A stretch of 64,000 nt of DNA. Origin: Utricularia gibba (Eukaryota > Streptophyta > Magnoliopsida > Lamiales > Lentibulariaceae). Made by a program: the position numbers and the translations under genes. Each line of letters begins with the position of its first letter. Position 1 is the first letter of the stretch. Below, piece by piece: positions 33,191-45,563 of this stretch. The stretch covers positions 2,046,001 through 2,110,000 of the forward strand of contig CM007989.1 in NCBI GenBank assembly GCA_002189035.1, written 5' to 3'. The notes under the pieces are model-generated. The model saw only the letters and a list, made by a program, of their open reading frames with translations, ran no database searches and was not told where the DNA came from.

Positions 33191-34260
33191 CTCGAAAAAC
33201 CCTAGAAATTCCTTCACTCTGAAATTTGTCAAATATCAACGCCCTTATATATAGCCGCCTCCAATGTGCGGATTTCATTCTTCGTATAAACTGATTGAAA
33301 ATTCCTAGGTGGGGTCCGGATTAATCTCTTATTTCACCTTTCCGAGAAAATCGGACGGTCCTTATGCAAGCACTCTTCTCATCCACCGTCGATATGAAAA
33401 ATAATTCTCACAAGGCCTATAAAACATTAAAAATATATTAATGGACCCGGCCCAAAATGTACGGCCAGGCCCATCAGAAAAACCACGGTGTTCAACGGCG
33501 GCGATAGCAGGCAAGAGGAAGAGGACGCTACCGGTGCTACATGTAGAGTCTCCTGTTTCCTTATTTGCAAGTTAAGGCAAGTTTTAGGGCCGTCCACGTT
33601 AGCAGCAGAGTGCCCTCCATGCGTCGTTGCAGACCACGGAATCCTACCTCACCATTGGAGGTGCATCCTGCAAAGCAGATTCAGCTGCCCTTTACAGTTC
33701 GGTATGAACTTTTTTGAACCTCATCGGTTTCATTGTAGTTCTTCCAGCTGATCTTTTGGTGTATTCTTTACCATGATTCGCGCTTTGGACCACAGTTTGG
33801 CAGCGTTTAACTATTCCATCTGTGGGTATTGTAGCAGATACCTGGAACCTTCCTGGTGAAGGGAACATTGCTTCAGAAGGAAAGCTCCATTTCTGGTTTG
33901 TTTTCTGCAGTTTTCCATCAGCTGGAAGAGTTTCTAACGTCCAAGACCTGTTCTGAAAGCACTGCCACCACAACTACTTGTTGATGAGCAAATTGTTTTC
34001 CATGCAGTCTTCTCAATTCCCTCCCAAGTTCAGTACATCTAACACTCACTCCAGGCAAAGAGAAAATTCACATTTGCTCATTCACCCACCTGCGCAGTTT
34101 TGAAGTGTCCCTGCAAGTGTTTAGAAATAGGAAACTATTTATCGTTTATGGAACACACAGGCCACCCATTGCTCCATTTACAGTTCCAAGCATATGAGCA
34201 AACAGTTGAGAAATGAATAGGGCAAATTCACATAATGAATTGAAGATGGGGGATGATGAT
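33191..34260. other. Intergenic region between CSP and PLC-X genes
   Basis: 33191-33330 is the CSP 5' UTR and promoter. 33480-33760 is GC-richer and has a short + strand frame (MFNGGDSRQEEEDATGATCR) that I could not assign. The rest is likely the 3' region of the PLC-X gene. Confidence 0.4.
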
Positions 34261-35217
34261 TCAAGCTTTCCCTTCAATCCTCGCCCTCGTTAGCCCGGCG
34301 CACGCATCCACCAAACCCTCATCAATAAAATCCGTTGACAGTATCTGCAATCTATCAGCAAATCCCCGCGCAAAGCATTGGGCAATGAACATCCTCGCGT
34401 AAGCATGGATCCTACCAGTTACAGGCTTCACGCACAGAATTGGGTTGTCTGCCTGCGGTGTCACCGTGTTCTCTACCCGATAAAAGAACCTCCGCTCTTG
34501 CACCGGCGGCTGCTGACCCAGAAACTTCAAGTTGCTCTCGAATTTCGTCGATGGCAGATCCGTATCTATCCAGTTATCTTTTAAGTACCCTGCACTCCAC
34601 AAGTGGCTCCCGCCTTTCGGTTGGGGTGCTTTTCTCGGCTTCCAGATGCAAATCACTCGCTTTGGGAGAAGTTCTAAGATGGTTTTGTTGAATACTTGAT
34701 CGTCTTGGTGGATCAGATACTCCCCCAGCGTATCTTCAAGGTACTTGTCGAATTCCGGTGGGTCGTCATGTCCGAACTCCGTCCGAATCTCCAGAATCAC
34801 GATCTCCGATTCCGTCTCCCCGAGAAATCTCTTAACCTCGTCGATCACCACATCAACAGAGTAGCTGAGTAGGATTCCATGGCAAACGCGGCGATCTTCC
34901 TGAACGCGGATGTCTAGCACCCTGGCCCCTGTTTTCAGTTGTTCATATATCGACAGAGATTGACACTGCGCAAAAGGACGCGTTATCAAGGGGATCCCAA
35001 TCTTGTTGGTTGCAGAATCATGGGTTCCCGGCCAGACAATCTGGTTGATCCGAAGCTTTTCTGGTCCAATGCCCGCCATCCAGTTCTTCCTGTCAGAAGG
35101 AGGGTAGTCGGATCCAGGGAACACGGTTCCGCCATTTTCTTGGAGATCAACGAGGAGTTTCTTCTCCGAATGAATAGATTTTCTTCGCTCCACCTGTTTG
35201 GAGATCACAGCTCCCAT
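34261..35217 (-). CDS. PI-PLC X-domain-containing protein
   Basis: A single exon of 318 residues, complete. The start is MGAVISKQVERRKSIHSEKK; Gly2 could be myristoylated. The X domain begins at NQIVWPGTHDSATNKIG, whose His is the first catalytic histidine. Downstream is GARVLDIRVQEDRRVCHG, where the second catalytic His lies in VCHG, then IVILEIRTEFGHDDPP. No Y, EF-hand or C2 domain is present, so this is the short plant PLCX type (At4g36945/At5g67130-related group), not a canonical plant PLC. Its substrate is not established. The catalytic pair looks intact. Confidence 0.92.
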   Translation of the reverse strand: MGAVISKQVERRKSIHSEKKLLVDLQENGGTVFPGSDYPPSDRKNWMAGIGPEKLRINQIVWPGTHDSATNKIGIPLITRPFAQCQSLSIYEQLKTGARVLDIRVQEDRRVCHGILLSYSVDVVIDEVKRFLGETESEIVILEIRTEFGHDDPPEFDKYLEDTLGEYLIHQDDQVFNKTILELLPKRVICIWKPRKAPQPKGGSHLWSAGYLKDNWIDTDLPSTKFESNLKFLGQQPPVQERRFFYRVENTVTPQADNPILCVKPVTGRIHAYARMFIAQCFARGFADRLQILSTDFIDEGLVDACAGLTRARIEGKA

Positions 35218-36611
35218 TTTTCACGGCTGAGAAGAAGCACCGACGAGGTCAGCTTCCTCTCCCACCTCCGATTATAAAACAGCTACAACCAAAATCAGAC
35301 AGGACAGGGCAGGGGCGTTGGGATGGGATAAGATCAATGCCCATTGGATGTTGATGGAATACCTGCTCATCTGGGTCCACTCGCATCCATGTCTGCCTCA
35401 TCAGACACGAAATAAATCTATCTTTAATGATGTAACTGAACAATACACAGTTTTCAGATGTCATAACACAAGAAAGAATGGGCTCAATATCTGCACTAAC
35501 CAAAATGAAGCCCCTCAAAATCTGCACACTCCAGCTGGCCTTTTGCAGCTCCATGTAGAGTTGCGACTTGTTTCGAACTTATCGATTTTAGTTGTGAATG
35601 GAATGGTTTTTTTGAAATATCGATTCATAAACTGAAATAAAAAACGTTAGAACCTAATTGAAATCAAATGATTTTTTTAAAGATTAATTATCAAACATTT
35701 ACATAAACTTTTTTAGAAGTTTTTTCGAGCTATAACATTTATTAAGAATATCTAAAAATAGTATTGAAAATAAAGAATATTTATTAATTAATCATATGAA
35801 TCGTTAAAAGCATCTTTAATGATTTTCGAAAATGATGACGTGACTTCTTTTATTGAATTTTCATGAGGAAACGGAATTTACTAAAAGTGATTTTCGCAGT
35901 ATAGAGTTTACTTAAATTAATTATTTTCATAAAAATAAAAATAATTTCTAAAAAGCTATATCAGCATTTTCGAAAATCATTAAAGATGTTTTAAGAATAT
36001 CTAAAAAACATATGGTTCATTTTAAATATTTTTTTAATCTATCCAAACGATTGTTAATAGTGGTTGGAACATATAAAAACAAAATCCATGGTTCAACTAT
36101 TTCAAACCGTTAGTTCCATAGATTACACAAGGTTAGAATTGTGGTTTCATGATTTCAAATATCTCAAATCGATCCGAAACCATGCTTTCTAAACCATACG
36201 GACACTTGTATTCTTGAGCCGAACCATAGGTTCCATTTCGAACCAATTACAACTCTACCTCCACGAACCTCACCGCATGCTGTTTGTGCATGAGATACCA
36301 GCTGCTGGGCTCATAGTCTACCAACTCTCACGATGTGATCACTAACTGGGCTGCACCTCTTGGGCCCATTCTTCCATCTGAGCCTCCAAGTGGTTCTCTG
36401 GATTGATGGCCCAAGCTAATGAATACGACAATTTAATATTTATGCAGAATGGTTTACAGAGAATGGAAGGAAGCGTGCCTGCTTCTCCTCATGACAAAAT
36501 ATATTTAATTCTTCAAAATAAACAGATTAGTAATATGGGGTATTAAATTTGATTTGTATCGCATGAAGTTTAATTTAATGATTCCATGCAAATATCTAAA
36601 ACGGAAGTGCA
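35218..36611. other. AT-rich intergenic region
   Basis: The PLC-X promoter, then an AT-rich spacer (35580-36250) with repeated short words such as GATTTTCGAAAATGA in both orientations near 35820 and 35970. No gene recognised. Confidence 0.4.
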
Positions 36612-37855
36612 TCAGTTGCAAATGGTGAATCTGCAAGAAGAATGCGTGGTTTCGCCGGAGTTGGCCCTAAGGAATCGGAGAGCTGTTCGGAGAACTTGCA
36701 TTTTGGAGCCCATCAGCGCCAGATTCATGTCCTGGATGACTTCCACGGGTTGATATGGAAACCTGGTGCTGTCGTACGAGTTTAGGAGTGCAGTGATTCC
36801 TTCTCGGAGCAGAGTCCTGTAGGGGTCCCCTCTGTACTCCATCGCCTGAATCAGCGTCACCTCGCTCCCGTAGCTACGTGCCGCCGTCAACCCGAAAACC
36901 ACACCCACTTTTGTGTCCGGCGTCACCACCTTCCAATAGCATCTATGTTCCGGCATCATCCATTGCCTGCGACACCAATAATTTCTATTAATTTCTCAGA
37001 AAAGTAGAATTTTTGCAGTGTAAATGTCGAGCTTGCCGGAATGAGCACGCCGACTCTTCGAGAAATGGCAGCACCGGCGTTTTCGGGTCCCCCTGTGCGG
37101 GCGGTGAAATTGGGAATAGCGGTGGGAGAAAAGGGAATGGTGGTAAAGCGGGAAACCGGGGAATGGACGGCGATGGCGGAAGCTGAAACACCGGTGGGAA
37201 CTGGGGGAGTGGCGGTGAAGGGGGAAACTGTGGAAAAGGCGGAAGCTGAAACACAGGTGGGAAATGGGGAAGTGACGGAGAAGGGGGAAATTGTGGAAGA
37301 GGCGGAAGCTGAAACACGGGTGGCGAAACTGGCGCAGATCGTGGGCAGAACGACATGGGTTCCGCTGGCTGCGAGAGCAATGGATCTGTAGGTGTGTACA
37401 CATCAAATCCAAATATGTCAAACACGAGTCTCAGAGGTTTTGGTGTCCCCGCCGCCGCTGAACAGTCACCACTAAATCCTTCTCCTCCGCCGCCGGCGAC
37501 CTGAGCATAGCAGCTGCTCAAATCCGGTGTCCCATCAAATCGAATGGTATAACTTCCAAACCAATTCGTAATCTCTTCTCTGCGCACTTGAGACACCCCA
37601 TCACTACCTGGGCACACAATCTGCACCTTAACCCCTGCACCCCACAAGAAAAAAAGCTCAGATTTGTTTGCAACAGAATGTGATGTCGAAACAGTGGATT
37701 CAAGAATCTTTACCGTGTACAGGGAAATCAAAGAGGGATATCTTCCCATCTTTGCATTGATCGCAGAACACAGTTCCAGAAACGGTTGTGTATCCATGAA
37801 GAGAATCAACAGCAGTAGCCAGGAGAAAGGCTGATAGCCACAACCAACACCCCAT
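36612..37855 (-). CDS. Proline-rich Ole e 1-like secreted protein
   Basis: Three exons by eye: 37855 to about 37714, about 37637 to 37050, and about 36967 to 36612. Exon 1 encodes a signal peptide (MGCWLWLSAFLLATAVDSLH) and the Ole e 1 start VSGTVFCDQCKDG. Exon 2 continues GVKVQIVCPGSDGVSQVRRE, then a proline-rich segment with tandem PPVFQLPPFPQFPPSPPLPQ-like units. The exon 2-3 junction restores ESAQWMMPEHRCYWKVV. The C-terminal block VTPDTKVGVVFGLTAARSYG followed by DPYRTLLREGITALLNSYDS is conserved in a plant family of proline-rich Ole e 1 proteins. Likely secreted to the cell wall; function unknown. The open frame reading through intron 1 from 37809 is not the real start. Confidence 0.85.
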
Positions 37856-38826
37856 GAAGTTTGTTTCAGTTACTGATGGCCAAAAAGAACGATAAATGGG
37901 AATTGTCTGTAAAGAGAGTTGAATGTGACAATGAACGTGAACAAGAGCTTTTAATAAGGTGGAAACGGGAAGGCAAGTACAGGACGGTGCTGCTGCAACT
38001 TAACTCTCAACTATCACAACTTAAATGCTGCTCTTAAAATCAAAGAATTTCATTTTGAATTTAGGGTGTCGGCTACTGACTCTGTTACAAGAATGAGCAG
38101 AGGAATTTTTTTCCTTTCTTTTTACTTTGATTTCCGTTCACACACAACTGGTTCATCTGTCTTTGGATGCTCTTAAATGGCACATGAATTTTCAAGGACA
38201 GGGTAAAACGTAAATGATTGTACAGTCTAAGAAGAGGCCGTGTTTCCCTTAAACGCACACCATCTCTGTGGTGCAGCACAGATGTGGAAACAATACGACC
38301 ACAAAACGCAGAAGCACAGATGGGATGTAACGAGAGACCTGATATGGGTGGAGGACACGCTGGGAGGCAATCTGGCAGCGGAGGGTCATTTTTACTCAGC
38401 AACACAAGACCTAACAACATTTGCATATGTGACTTTAATGATGCAAAAAATTACTGAAGAACACAAGGGGCTCAAACCAAAGGTCTAAGATCTGTCACAG
38501 TAGCGTACGTGAATGCCGGCGTTCAATACTAGAAAAAACAAACTAGAGATTATCAACAGTACTGAGATTTGAGAAGCACAAGTAATCAACTATAGTTTTT
38601 TCAAGAATGGCTGTCACATATGGGATATGACGCAAGATAATCGACTAAAATGGAAGAATAAGGCGCAAATACAAAGCAGCATAACAAGTATACCAATGGG
38701 GATCTACCAAAAACGCTAACAGTAACACCCTAAGGCGTTTAGACATGTGGAAGTGAAAAAAAGGATTAAAAATAAGTTTCAATATTTCAAATGATCAAAT
38801 CTTCACGAAAACTGCAGCTCCAGGCG
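37856..38826. other. Intergenic, Ole e 1-PRP promoter and eIF4B 3' UTR
   Basis: About 100 bp of promoter follows the Ole e 1-PRP start (a TTATTAAAAG stretch at 37950-37960 on the minus strand could be its TATA-like region). The rest is probably the 3' UTR of eIF4B. No coding signal. Confidence 0.4.
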
Positions 38827-40358
38827 TCACATTTCAGTAGCACAGCAGCCTTTTAAGCGTTCTCTTTCTCTCTGATCTCAGCATACCCATTTTCAGATCC
38901 ACCAGCACTCCTATAAAAGGCAATTTAAGAAGTGTAAACGCAAGTAATAGTGCAGCAAGAGAAAGCTTCAACTGCCAAAAAGAAAGCACATCATGGAAAT
39001 ATAATACAGAAACAACAGAATGCAAATACCCAGGTTGTCCTGCACAGCTTCCCACTAAAGCCATGGGCATTCCACTTACTAAAAAGTTGCAAATTTGGAG
39101 TGGCACAGTCCATGCTCATCAAGGAAAACGAAAATAGCGTAAACCTAAAAATCTGTTTTTCATGTATACAGAACTACCCGTAGTTCTTGCAAAGATAAAA
39201 CTCTAAGCCGAAACTAAGAGTTTCAAGCTGTGTACATACCTATGGGGGCGAGAATCAACTGATTGTGGTCTTCTCCATGCATTCTCAACCTTATCTTCGA
39301 CTAAGCGATTTCGACTCCAAAAGTTTTTCTTCCCAACTGAAGGAACTTCAGTAGAACCTAGAGAAGCCACCTCCTTCAACTTCATCGAGTCAAGCTTTTC
39401 ATCAATCTCCTTCCAATCCTGTCCCTTCTCTTTGAGAACATCCTCTCTTGGCCTAGCATCACCAAATGGATTATTTCCCTTCCGCTTAACTGGATTAGCA
39501 ATTTCAGAGTTTTGCTCTTCGCCCAATGGCAGAGTTCGGGGCTGCAAATTCAGTCTTGGCCTAGTACCAGTATTCACCTCCTCTGTTTTCTTGAACCAGC
39601 TCTGAGAATCTGCTTCATTAGAAACCAAACCCACTCTTCTCTCCCTCAAGGTATCAAATCCTCCACCTACGACTCTTCTCGCTTCCTCCCCCTTCGTCCT
39701 CCCCCAATTATCGGAATCCGCACCGCCATTCCTGGATTCAAACCCGAACCCCACTCTTCTCTCATTTCTGCGAGGCTCAGAGGGAACAAAGCTTTTATTC
39801 ATTGCCCAGTTATCAACATCATCTGCTCGTGACTGCGAATCCCTGGGAAAACCCCCTCTTTCCCTCCTTTCAGGCCCATTATCGAAAAAAGATGACTTCT
39901 TTCCCGATGCCCAACTATCAGACTCATCAGCCCTCGATGGCGTGAATTCACCATTAGTGTCCCTGTTAAAACCTCCCTGTCGTCGGGGCTGTTCATCCCT
40001 CATGCCGTAGTTTCTGAATCCGCTTCCAAGCCGATTCCGATCAAGCTCCTCCGCAGTGCGCTGACGGGGCCCGTGGGCAGAATCAAAAGTTCATCGGTCG
40101 TCAAACCCTTGGTCTGAAACTCCGCCGTCTTGGGAGCCCCATATGTATTGAATTCCTGAATAGATATCGACTGCGGCTTTTTCTTCTTCTTGGCCTTGGC
40201 GGCGGTGGCTACAGAGAGCGAGGGAAAATCAGCGGCGTCCCCGTCATTATCCACCGCCCCCCTCCACTACTAAGTTGTTCCCGGAGTTCCGCCTCATTCT
40301 CCTCAGAATCCATTGCCCACGCTCCCGGCTTGCCCCACGCGCTCACAGTCGACGCCAT
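38827..40358 (-). CDS. Translation initiation factor eIF4B (plant type), two frameshifts
   Basis: It starts MASTVSAWGKPGAWAMDSEE at 40358, the plant eIF4B signature. It continues DAADFPSLSVATAAKAKKKK and KPQSISIQEFNTYG, then LPTGP and QRTAEELDRNRLGSGFRNYG, then DxDxW-type repeats (ADESDSWASGKKSSF, ADDVDNWAMNKSF, GADSDNWGRTKGEE) and a C-terminal VENAWRRPQSVDSRPHR block spliced to a short last exon (SAGGSENGYAEIREKERLKG). The frame is broken twice by one base: in a run of six C at 40257-40262, and at the GGGG/CCC run 40066-40072. eIF4B binds eIF4A, PABP and RNA to stimulate initiation. The rest of the protein is well conserved, so I suspect consensus errors rather than loss. Confidence 0.85.
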
Positions 40359-42997
40359 CTCCGTCAATCCGCGCCCTCTCCCTTGTTCGCGATCGGACTT
40401 TTCCGTGCCGTGCACAAGAAAGACGAATAGAAATGTGATTCAGACGGGCGGCCCTAATTCCATCACTCGCAACAAGTTCCCTCTTTTTTTATTATTTTTT
40501 TATTGGGCATGAAATTCCGGTATTGGCGTGTTACTGTTGCATTTACCAAATCATGCATCTGATTTCCTTTTCCAACAAGAAATTCAATTCAACCGTCTTT
40601 CAGTTGTTGAGCAAAAACCCATTTGGTTATGTCACTTGTTTTGAAGGAGTTCAATCCCATACAAGAAATACCTTCCAGACACAACCATCCTCTTTACAGC
40701 AGCCGGTACGAACATAATTAGAGCTTATGGTAATTCTCTGATATAAAAAAAATGTAAATAAAAAAATATATGTTTTCTCCCTTCCGATATTCCCCTCCAT
40801 ACTCTTTTTGTTTTTTGTATTTCAAATTATCATAAAGATTCAATTTTTAAGTATCATTTTGTTTATATGTTTTTAATAGTGAGTTTTGTAGTATCACATA
40901 TGTGTGTATGCATACCTTGGTCTTGACCAAATTAATCAAAATTATATATAAATGCATCCTTCATTAGCTAACACAGGTAAATATCATGGGTGACAATTTT
41001 TAAGTATTCGTTCTCCTCAAACCCAAGAAAACACATGGAATATGCAGAGGCCGTCGATGGGCCAATACTTAGCCCAATTATTCGCCTGAAGCCCATATAT
41101 ATCGGCCCAGTACATAAATGGTCCATCAGTAAGGAACGGTCTTTTTCTATGACGATTATTTCGTAATTTTACTTATTTGTGATGATTTTCACTTTTTGAC
41201 GTAAAGTAATAATTTTAAAACATATATATCAAAGTTCAAATAAAATATTGGGAGGAAATGTATAATTATGTATAAATACAAGGGAAAAAATTTTTTTTAA
41301 AAAAAGAAAGGATATACATTGAAATTGAATGAAAGTAATCAGAGGGAATAATGTGTATGTATTTCTATTGATGCTAATCACAGTAATGTAAAGGATAATA
41401 AAGAATTAGAAATTATGACATATAGAACTTGAATATATATATTGTTGTTATGATCCACATTTAACTTATACAATATTGTTTATTTCATATATTTAATACT
41501 CGCAGTTTTATGTTATCTTTTTTTAAGAAAAATAAATCATACAAAATTATGAATATCTCTTTATTCAAAATAGTTCATAATAAGTACAGAATATCATTAT
41601 TAGGTATTTGGCCTTATATTAACAAACTCTCATCTAATCTCAATCTGCATATTTTGTTTTTAACAAATTTAATCTTTATTTGGTTGTAAACGTGAGTATT
41701 TTTCAGTTTATTTAAAATGAGAAGCTATTTTAAATTAATATTATTTTAGAATAGAAATTGTCCTGTAAATATTTTAAAAAAAAAAATAGACACTGTTCCT
41801 ACCAAATAAAACATAATATCCGATGATATAGCTGTCAGAACCAAGTAGCGAGCGAGGAGAGTGATGAGTGGTGGGTGCTGGCGGGTGGGCGCAGTTGTAG
41901 GGTCTTGTGCTTCTGAAACAGCGCGACGAGGCACCAACTCGGCATCCCGGGCTTGCGTTGCGGGTGGGCATTCAATCAAAACACTCCAACCAATGCCACC
42001 ATTCGTTGTCTCCTGGCTCTGATTGGTCGTCCCATACGATGATGCAATCAAATACTAGTGTTATCGCAGACAAAGTTATTAGAAGAAATAATTACACATT
42101 CAAATTTAAAATTTAAATATTCAAATATATAATAAATTATAAATTATTAATAATATTTTAGATTTCATATTTTTTAATGTAATTCATATTTATTATGTAT
42201 TTAAGTTTCATCTGTATTCTTTTAATACATCTAATCTTTCATTTTAATAAAGTCATATTTATGTTATAACAATAATGTATGCCCACATGGGGCTTAATGA
42301 TAATGAAAATATTATGTATCCTAATCAATCATTAAATAACAATTTTCACAAAATAGATTCATATTTTTTTTTCAAATCATTCAATATATTCCAAATCGTC
42401 GGCATCTACAAGTTTTCAATTCAATTATCTATTATAAATACTTAAATAATATTATTATGCATAAATACAATTATAAAAAATTTTAACTAATATGTAATAT
42501 TTTAAATAATACTTGTTTATAAATACATTTATATGTTTTTCAAATCATTTATTTTTTACCTCACATATATACAAGTTCATCATGAATAGAAATCTCCTTA
42601 TTTATCTATACAAATCCAAAATAAGGCATATGCTAACTCTAATTGTTTGAAATGGTTTCACTTCATGAGATTAGAATTACATCTAAAATCTGGATCGAAC
42701 TCGAAATTAGATTCGATTCAGTAATTTGTATAAAAAAATTAAAAAAAAATCATGAAGTTTAGAAATATTAAATATAGTTTTTACTTTTTGCAATATATTG
42801 GATTCAATTCAAATTCGTTGTAAAAAAAAAAAAAAATCAACCCAAAATGATGAAATCGATTTTTAAAACAAGTATATCACAATTGTATTGCACTTCCAGG
42901 GTATTGCACAGTGGATTGTGCATGAAATCTCAAGTTAGGTGTATGAGGATGCGGATCTGAGCTACAAAACTACTCTACGTGGGGGGTGTGGGAGTCA
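40359..42997. other. Long AT-rich intergenic region
   Basis: The first 50 bp or so are the eIF4B 5' UTR; the rest is mostly very AT-rich (40740-41800, 42060-42900), with a GC-richer island at 41820-42050. That island has open frames on both strands but no recognisable protein. No transposase or LTR pattern was seen. Confidence 0.4.
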
Positions 42998-43264
42998 TCA
43001 TCTGAGATGAGAGATCATCTCTGTGAACAAACTCTCGCTGCAGGGAATCGTAAGGCCACGGGATGGATGCTCGAACCCGAACTCTTCCTCAGCTAGAATC
43101 AGCAACTCTTTGAAAGATGGATGCTTGAGGTACGATACTGGAATGACGAACCTCTTCTTTTCGCTCTCGAACTCGCCGACGTAAACCACAAAGTGGCCTC
43201 TGGGAACGTCGTTCCACCGCTTTTCTCCAGAAAGTGATCGCTTGATCATTTTCCCGATAGCCAT
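42998..43264 (-). CDS. SAUR auxin-responsive protein
   Basis: An intronless gene of 88 residues from [20 protein letters not shown] (43264); the longer open frame starts at GTG three codons upstream. The SAUR domain [20 protein letters not shown] is followed by [20 protein letters not shown] and [20 protein letters not shown]. Relative to the others here it has an extra ES in the [10 protein letters not shown] loop. SAURs inhibit PP2C.D phosphatases and so activate plasma-membrane H+-ATPases for cell expansion. It is the first of four intact SAURs in 7.5 kb. Confidence 0.94.
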   Translation of the reverse strand: MAIGKMIKRSLSGEKRWNDVPRGHFVVYVGEFESEKKRFVIPVSYLKHPSFKELLILAEEEFGFEHPSRGLTIPCSESLFTEMISHLR

Positions 43265-45293
43265 TCTCACCACGAGTGAGCTCCTGAGGGGAGATCAGGT
43301 TCCTGGAATACTTGGTTGTCGATGTTTTCTGAAGAAGGGTTATGTGTGTATATATACTACGATCGGCAGCGCAGGCAAGGAGACAATGCCTGTACGAGCC
43401 ATGACAGCATGTCATGTGCGCGTGGTTGGAGTTCAATGATTGTAGAGCAGGAGGACCCCTCCATATGCCGAAACACTTGCATTGCATTATTGAGAAACAT
43501 GGCTCGGAACGACCCAACAAGCATTCAAGTTCGTTAGATGGAGGATTGAACCGGAAGGACATAAATTCGGTGAAGCGACGTGCAATTGAGGGAGAACATG
43601 GCGATGGGTGGAAGTAATTGTGGAACAGACATTGAAGGGACCAATTTGCTCTACAAAAATTGATGGTATCACGTGAATTGTCTTGTCAGCATTCAAGTAT
43701 CGTGGGCTCTCTTTGATTAGTTCAAAACAGGTCTTAATTTGTAAACATCGCAGAGCAGGCTCACAAATGAATGGAACCCGACGTGCGACCTCTGCTTGCC
43801 ACTGAAATATCTATCTCACATTAGACAACAAAAACAGTAGATCATTGCAGTATGGATGGAAACAGCATAATGTTACAGATGATGCAGCAGTTTTTTGTTT
43901 GTTTGAAAAAAAACGTTTATTAATGCACAAGTGTTTGTAGGGATATACCCGATAATGCATTATATTGGAATGAGTCCATGTAAGAGAAGATAGCTGGTTT
44001 TACAGGTGTTACTACACCCAAGCCTGTTCACCTTGTGCCTTTCCAAAATCAGGTTTCAAAAAGGCAACTTTTTTTAGGTTGTGTTAGAGCTGACTGTTTA
44101 CCATCCAGAGCTGATCGAGTTGGCACATAGAACCCCAGTTTCAAGACTTCCTTGTGTGCCAATGATATGGAAAATAGCTTAGATGGACTCCTTAAAAGGC
44201 AGTGATTATTTTGGAATTAAAAACTCGAAGATATCAGCATCAGACACATTTCAATAATAATTGGAAGAGAGCGACTAGATCAGCCAGCATCACCCTGTTT
44301 GTCCTACCTTGAGGGAGTTTGTTGCTAGGATTACGGTCTGCACGTTACTTTTGCTGTTTTCCTTATTTACTAGTATTTTTCTAAAAGTTTCAGTGTTGCT
44401 GTAATAGAGCAAGTGAATTTTTCAGCAGAGAATTTCATTCTCAAATTTGCTGTCCAAAAAGCAGTACACTCTGCACATTTTTCTCCGTCCTGATCCACAT
44501 AGCTACACTTGAGAGTTGCTTCCAATGTTGAGCATCTGCCACACAAATTGCAATATATAAAGTGAATTGCATGTTGATATGTTTTTTTCCTCCAAGTTGG
44601 ATATGATTTTTGGCTACTTGAGTTGGTGCTTTTTTTTTTTCAAACCAAGAGCATAATCCATGCCGAGTGAGTAAGAAAAAACAAAAAACGAAACATGGAC
44701 TCAACGGGTCCATCGTGATTCATGCAAAAGCCCGTCGTGTGGGCATTTATGATCCATTTGTGTGTAAGTGAAAAGTTAGGCCACTGCATGCCCTACAACT
44801 CTGGCCGCTCATCTCCTCAAGGATCCATTAAACAACATGCAGGGCTCTGGCCTCAGTCTCCTGTCCAGTGCATCAGAGTGTGTCAGAGTAGTGAAAGGAG
44901 GATGCCATAATTTTACACGATTGTGCTTGCGCTTGTGAATAAAATTCATTGGCATTACAGTATGTCAGAGACTATTCCAAAGCTTGTGCTTGTGAATACA
45001 CTGAATTTGAATGTGAAAGTTTTAAAGGAGAACAGATGATGTGAATGTTTGGCATCTAAACTTCAAGATTATCAGTAGGGTTGCCAGATGAACAGAAAAA
45101 TAATATCGTTGCAAGATATGGATTTGGAATTGTGAGATAAAGGGAATAACTTTCAGTTTTTGAGAAGGAATTATGATGAAGAAAAGGTATCATTTCATAA
45201 GCCATTGCTGTGAGCCGTTTTTACAACAAGGATATCTAAACTCCTGACTAAAAGAAAAAGCTATGATCTTCCAATACAGCGCATGGGGATGTC
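43265..45293. other. Intergenic within the SAUR cluster
   Basis: The promoter of the first SAUR (to about 43450), then spacer without recognisable genes. Several short open frames (for example near 43410-43690 and 44440-44710) show no family resemblance. Confidence 0.4.
43349..43385 (-). promoter_or_regulatory. TATA box and TGTCTC auxin-response element of the SAUR gene
   Basis: TATATATAC lies at 43349-43358, about 85 bp before the ATG. TGTCTC (minus strand 43385-43380) lies about 25 bp further upstream. TGTCTC is the classical AuxRE bound by ARF factors. Single copy, so a suggestion only. Confidence 0.5.
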
Positions 45294-45563
45294 TTATAAT
45301 CCGCCCAAGCGTGATGTTACTGAAAGAAAGTAGTCATAACTACAAGGAATTGTGAGGCCACCCATCGGATGATCGAATTCGTATTCTTCTTCAACTTGAA
45401 GCAAAAGCTCCTGAAACAAAGGTTGATTCAAATGCCATACAGGAATCACAACCCGTTTCTTCTCATTCTCACCCACGTACACCGCAAGATGTCCCTTGGG
45501 AACTTCAGATGGGGATCTCCTTTTACCAGAGAAAGATCTTCTGAGCATTTGGCGGATGGCCAT
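45294..45563 (-). CDS. SAUR auxin-responsive protein
   Basis: An intronless gene of 89 residues from [20 protein letters not shown]. The core is [20 protein letters not shown], then [20 protein letters not shown] and [20 protein letters not shown], complete to SRLGGL. It is most like the SAUR at 50174-50443, including the [13 protein letters not shown] start. A TATATAA box on the minus strand at about 45655-45661 fits a start about 60-70 bp upstream of the ATG. Confidence 0.95.
   Translation of the reverse strand: MAIRQMLRRSFSGKRRSPSEVPKGHLAVYVGENEKKRVVIPVWHLNQPLFQELLLQVEEEYEFDHPMGGLTIPCSYDYFLSVTSRLGGL

Noticed and set aside
32792-33205. Plus-strand frame rich in Ala/Thr opposite the cold-shock gene
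   Set aside because: It is the antisense of GGN glycine codons; the minus-strand protein has clear domains.
33488-33751. Plus-strand frame MFNGGDSRQEEEDATGATCR
   Set aside because: There is no recognisable domain or clear splice structure; it may be a 5' UTR or chance frame.
37041-37391. Plus-strand frame of 116 codons opposite the Ole e 1 proline-rich gene
   Set aside because: It is the antisense of the proline repeats; no family features.
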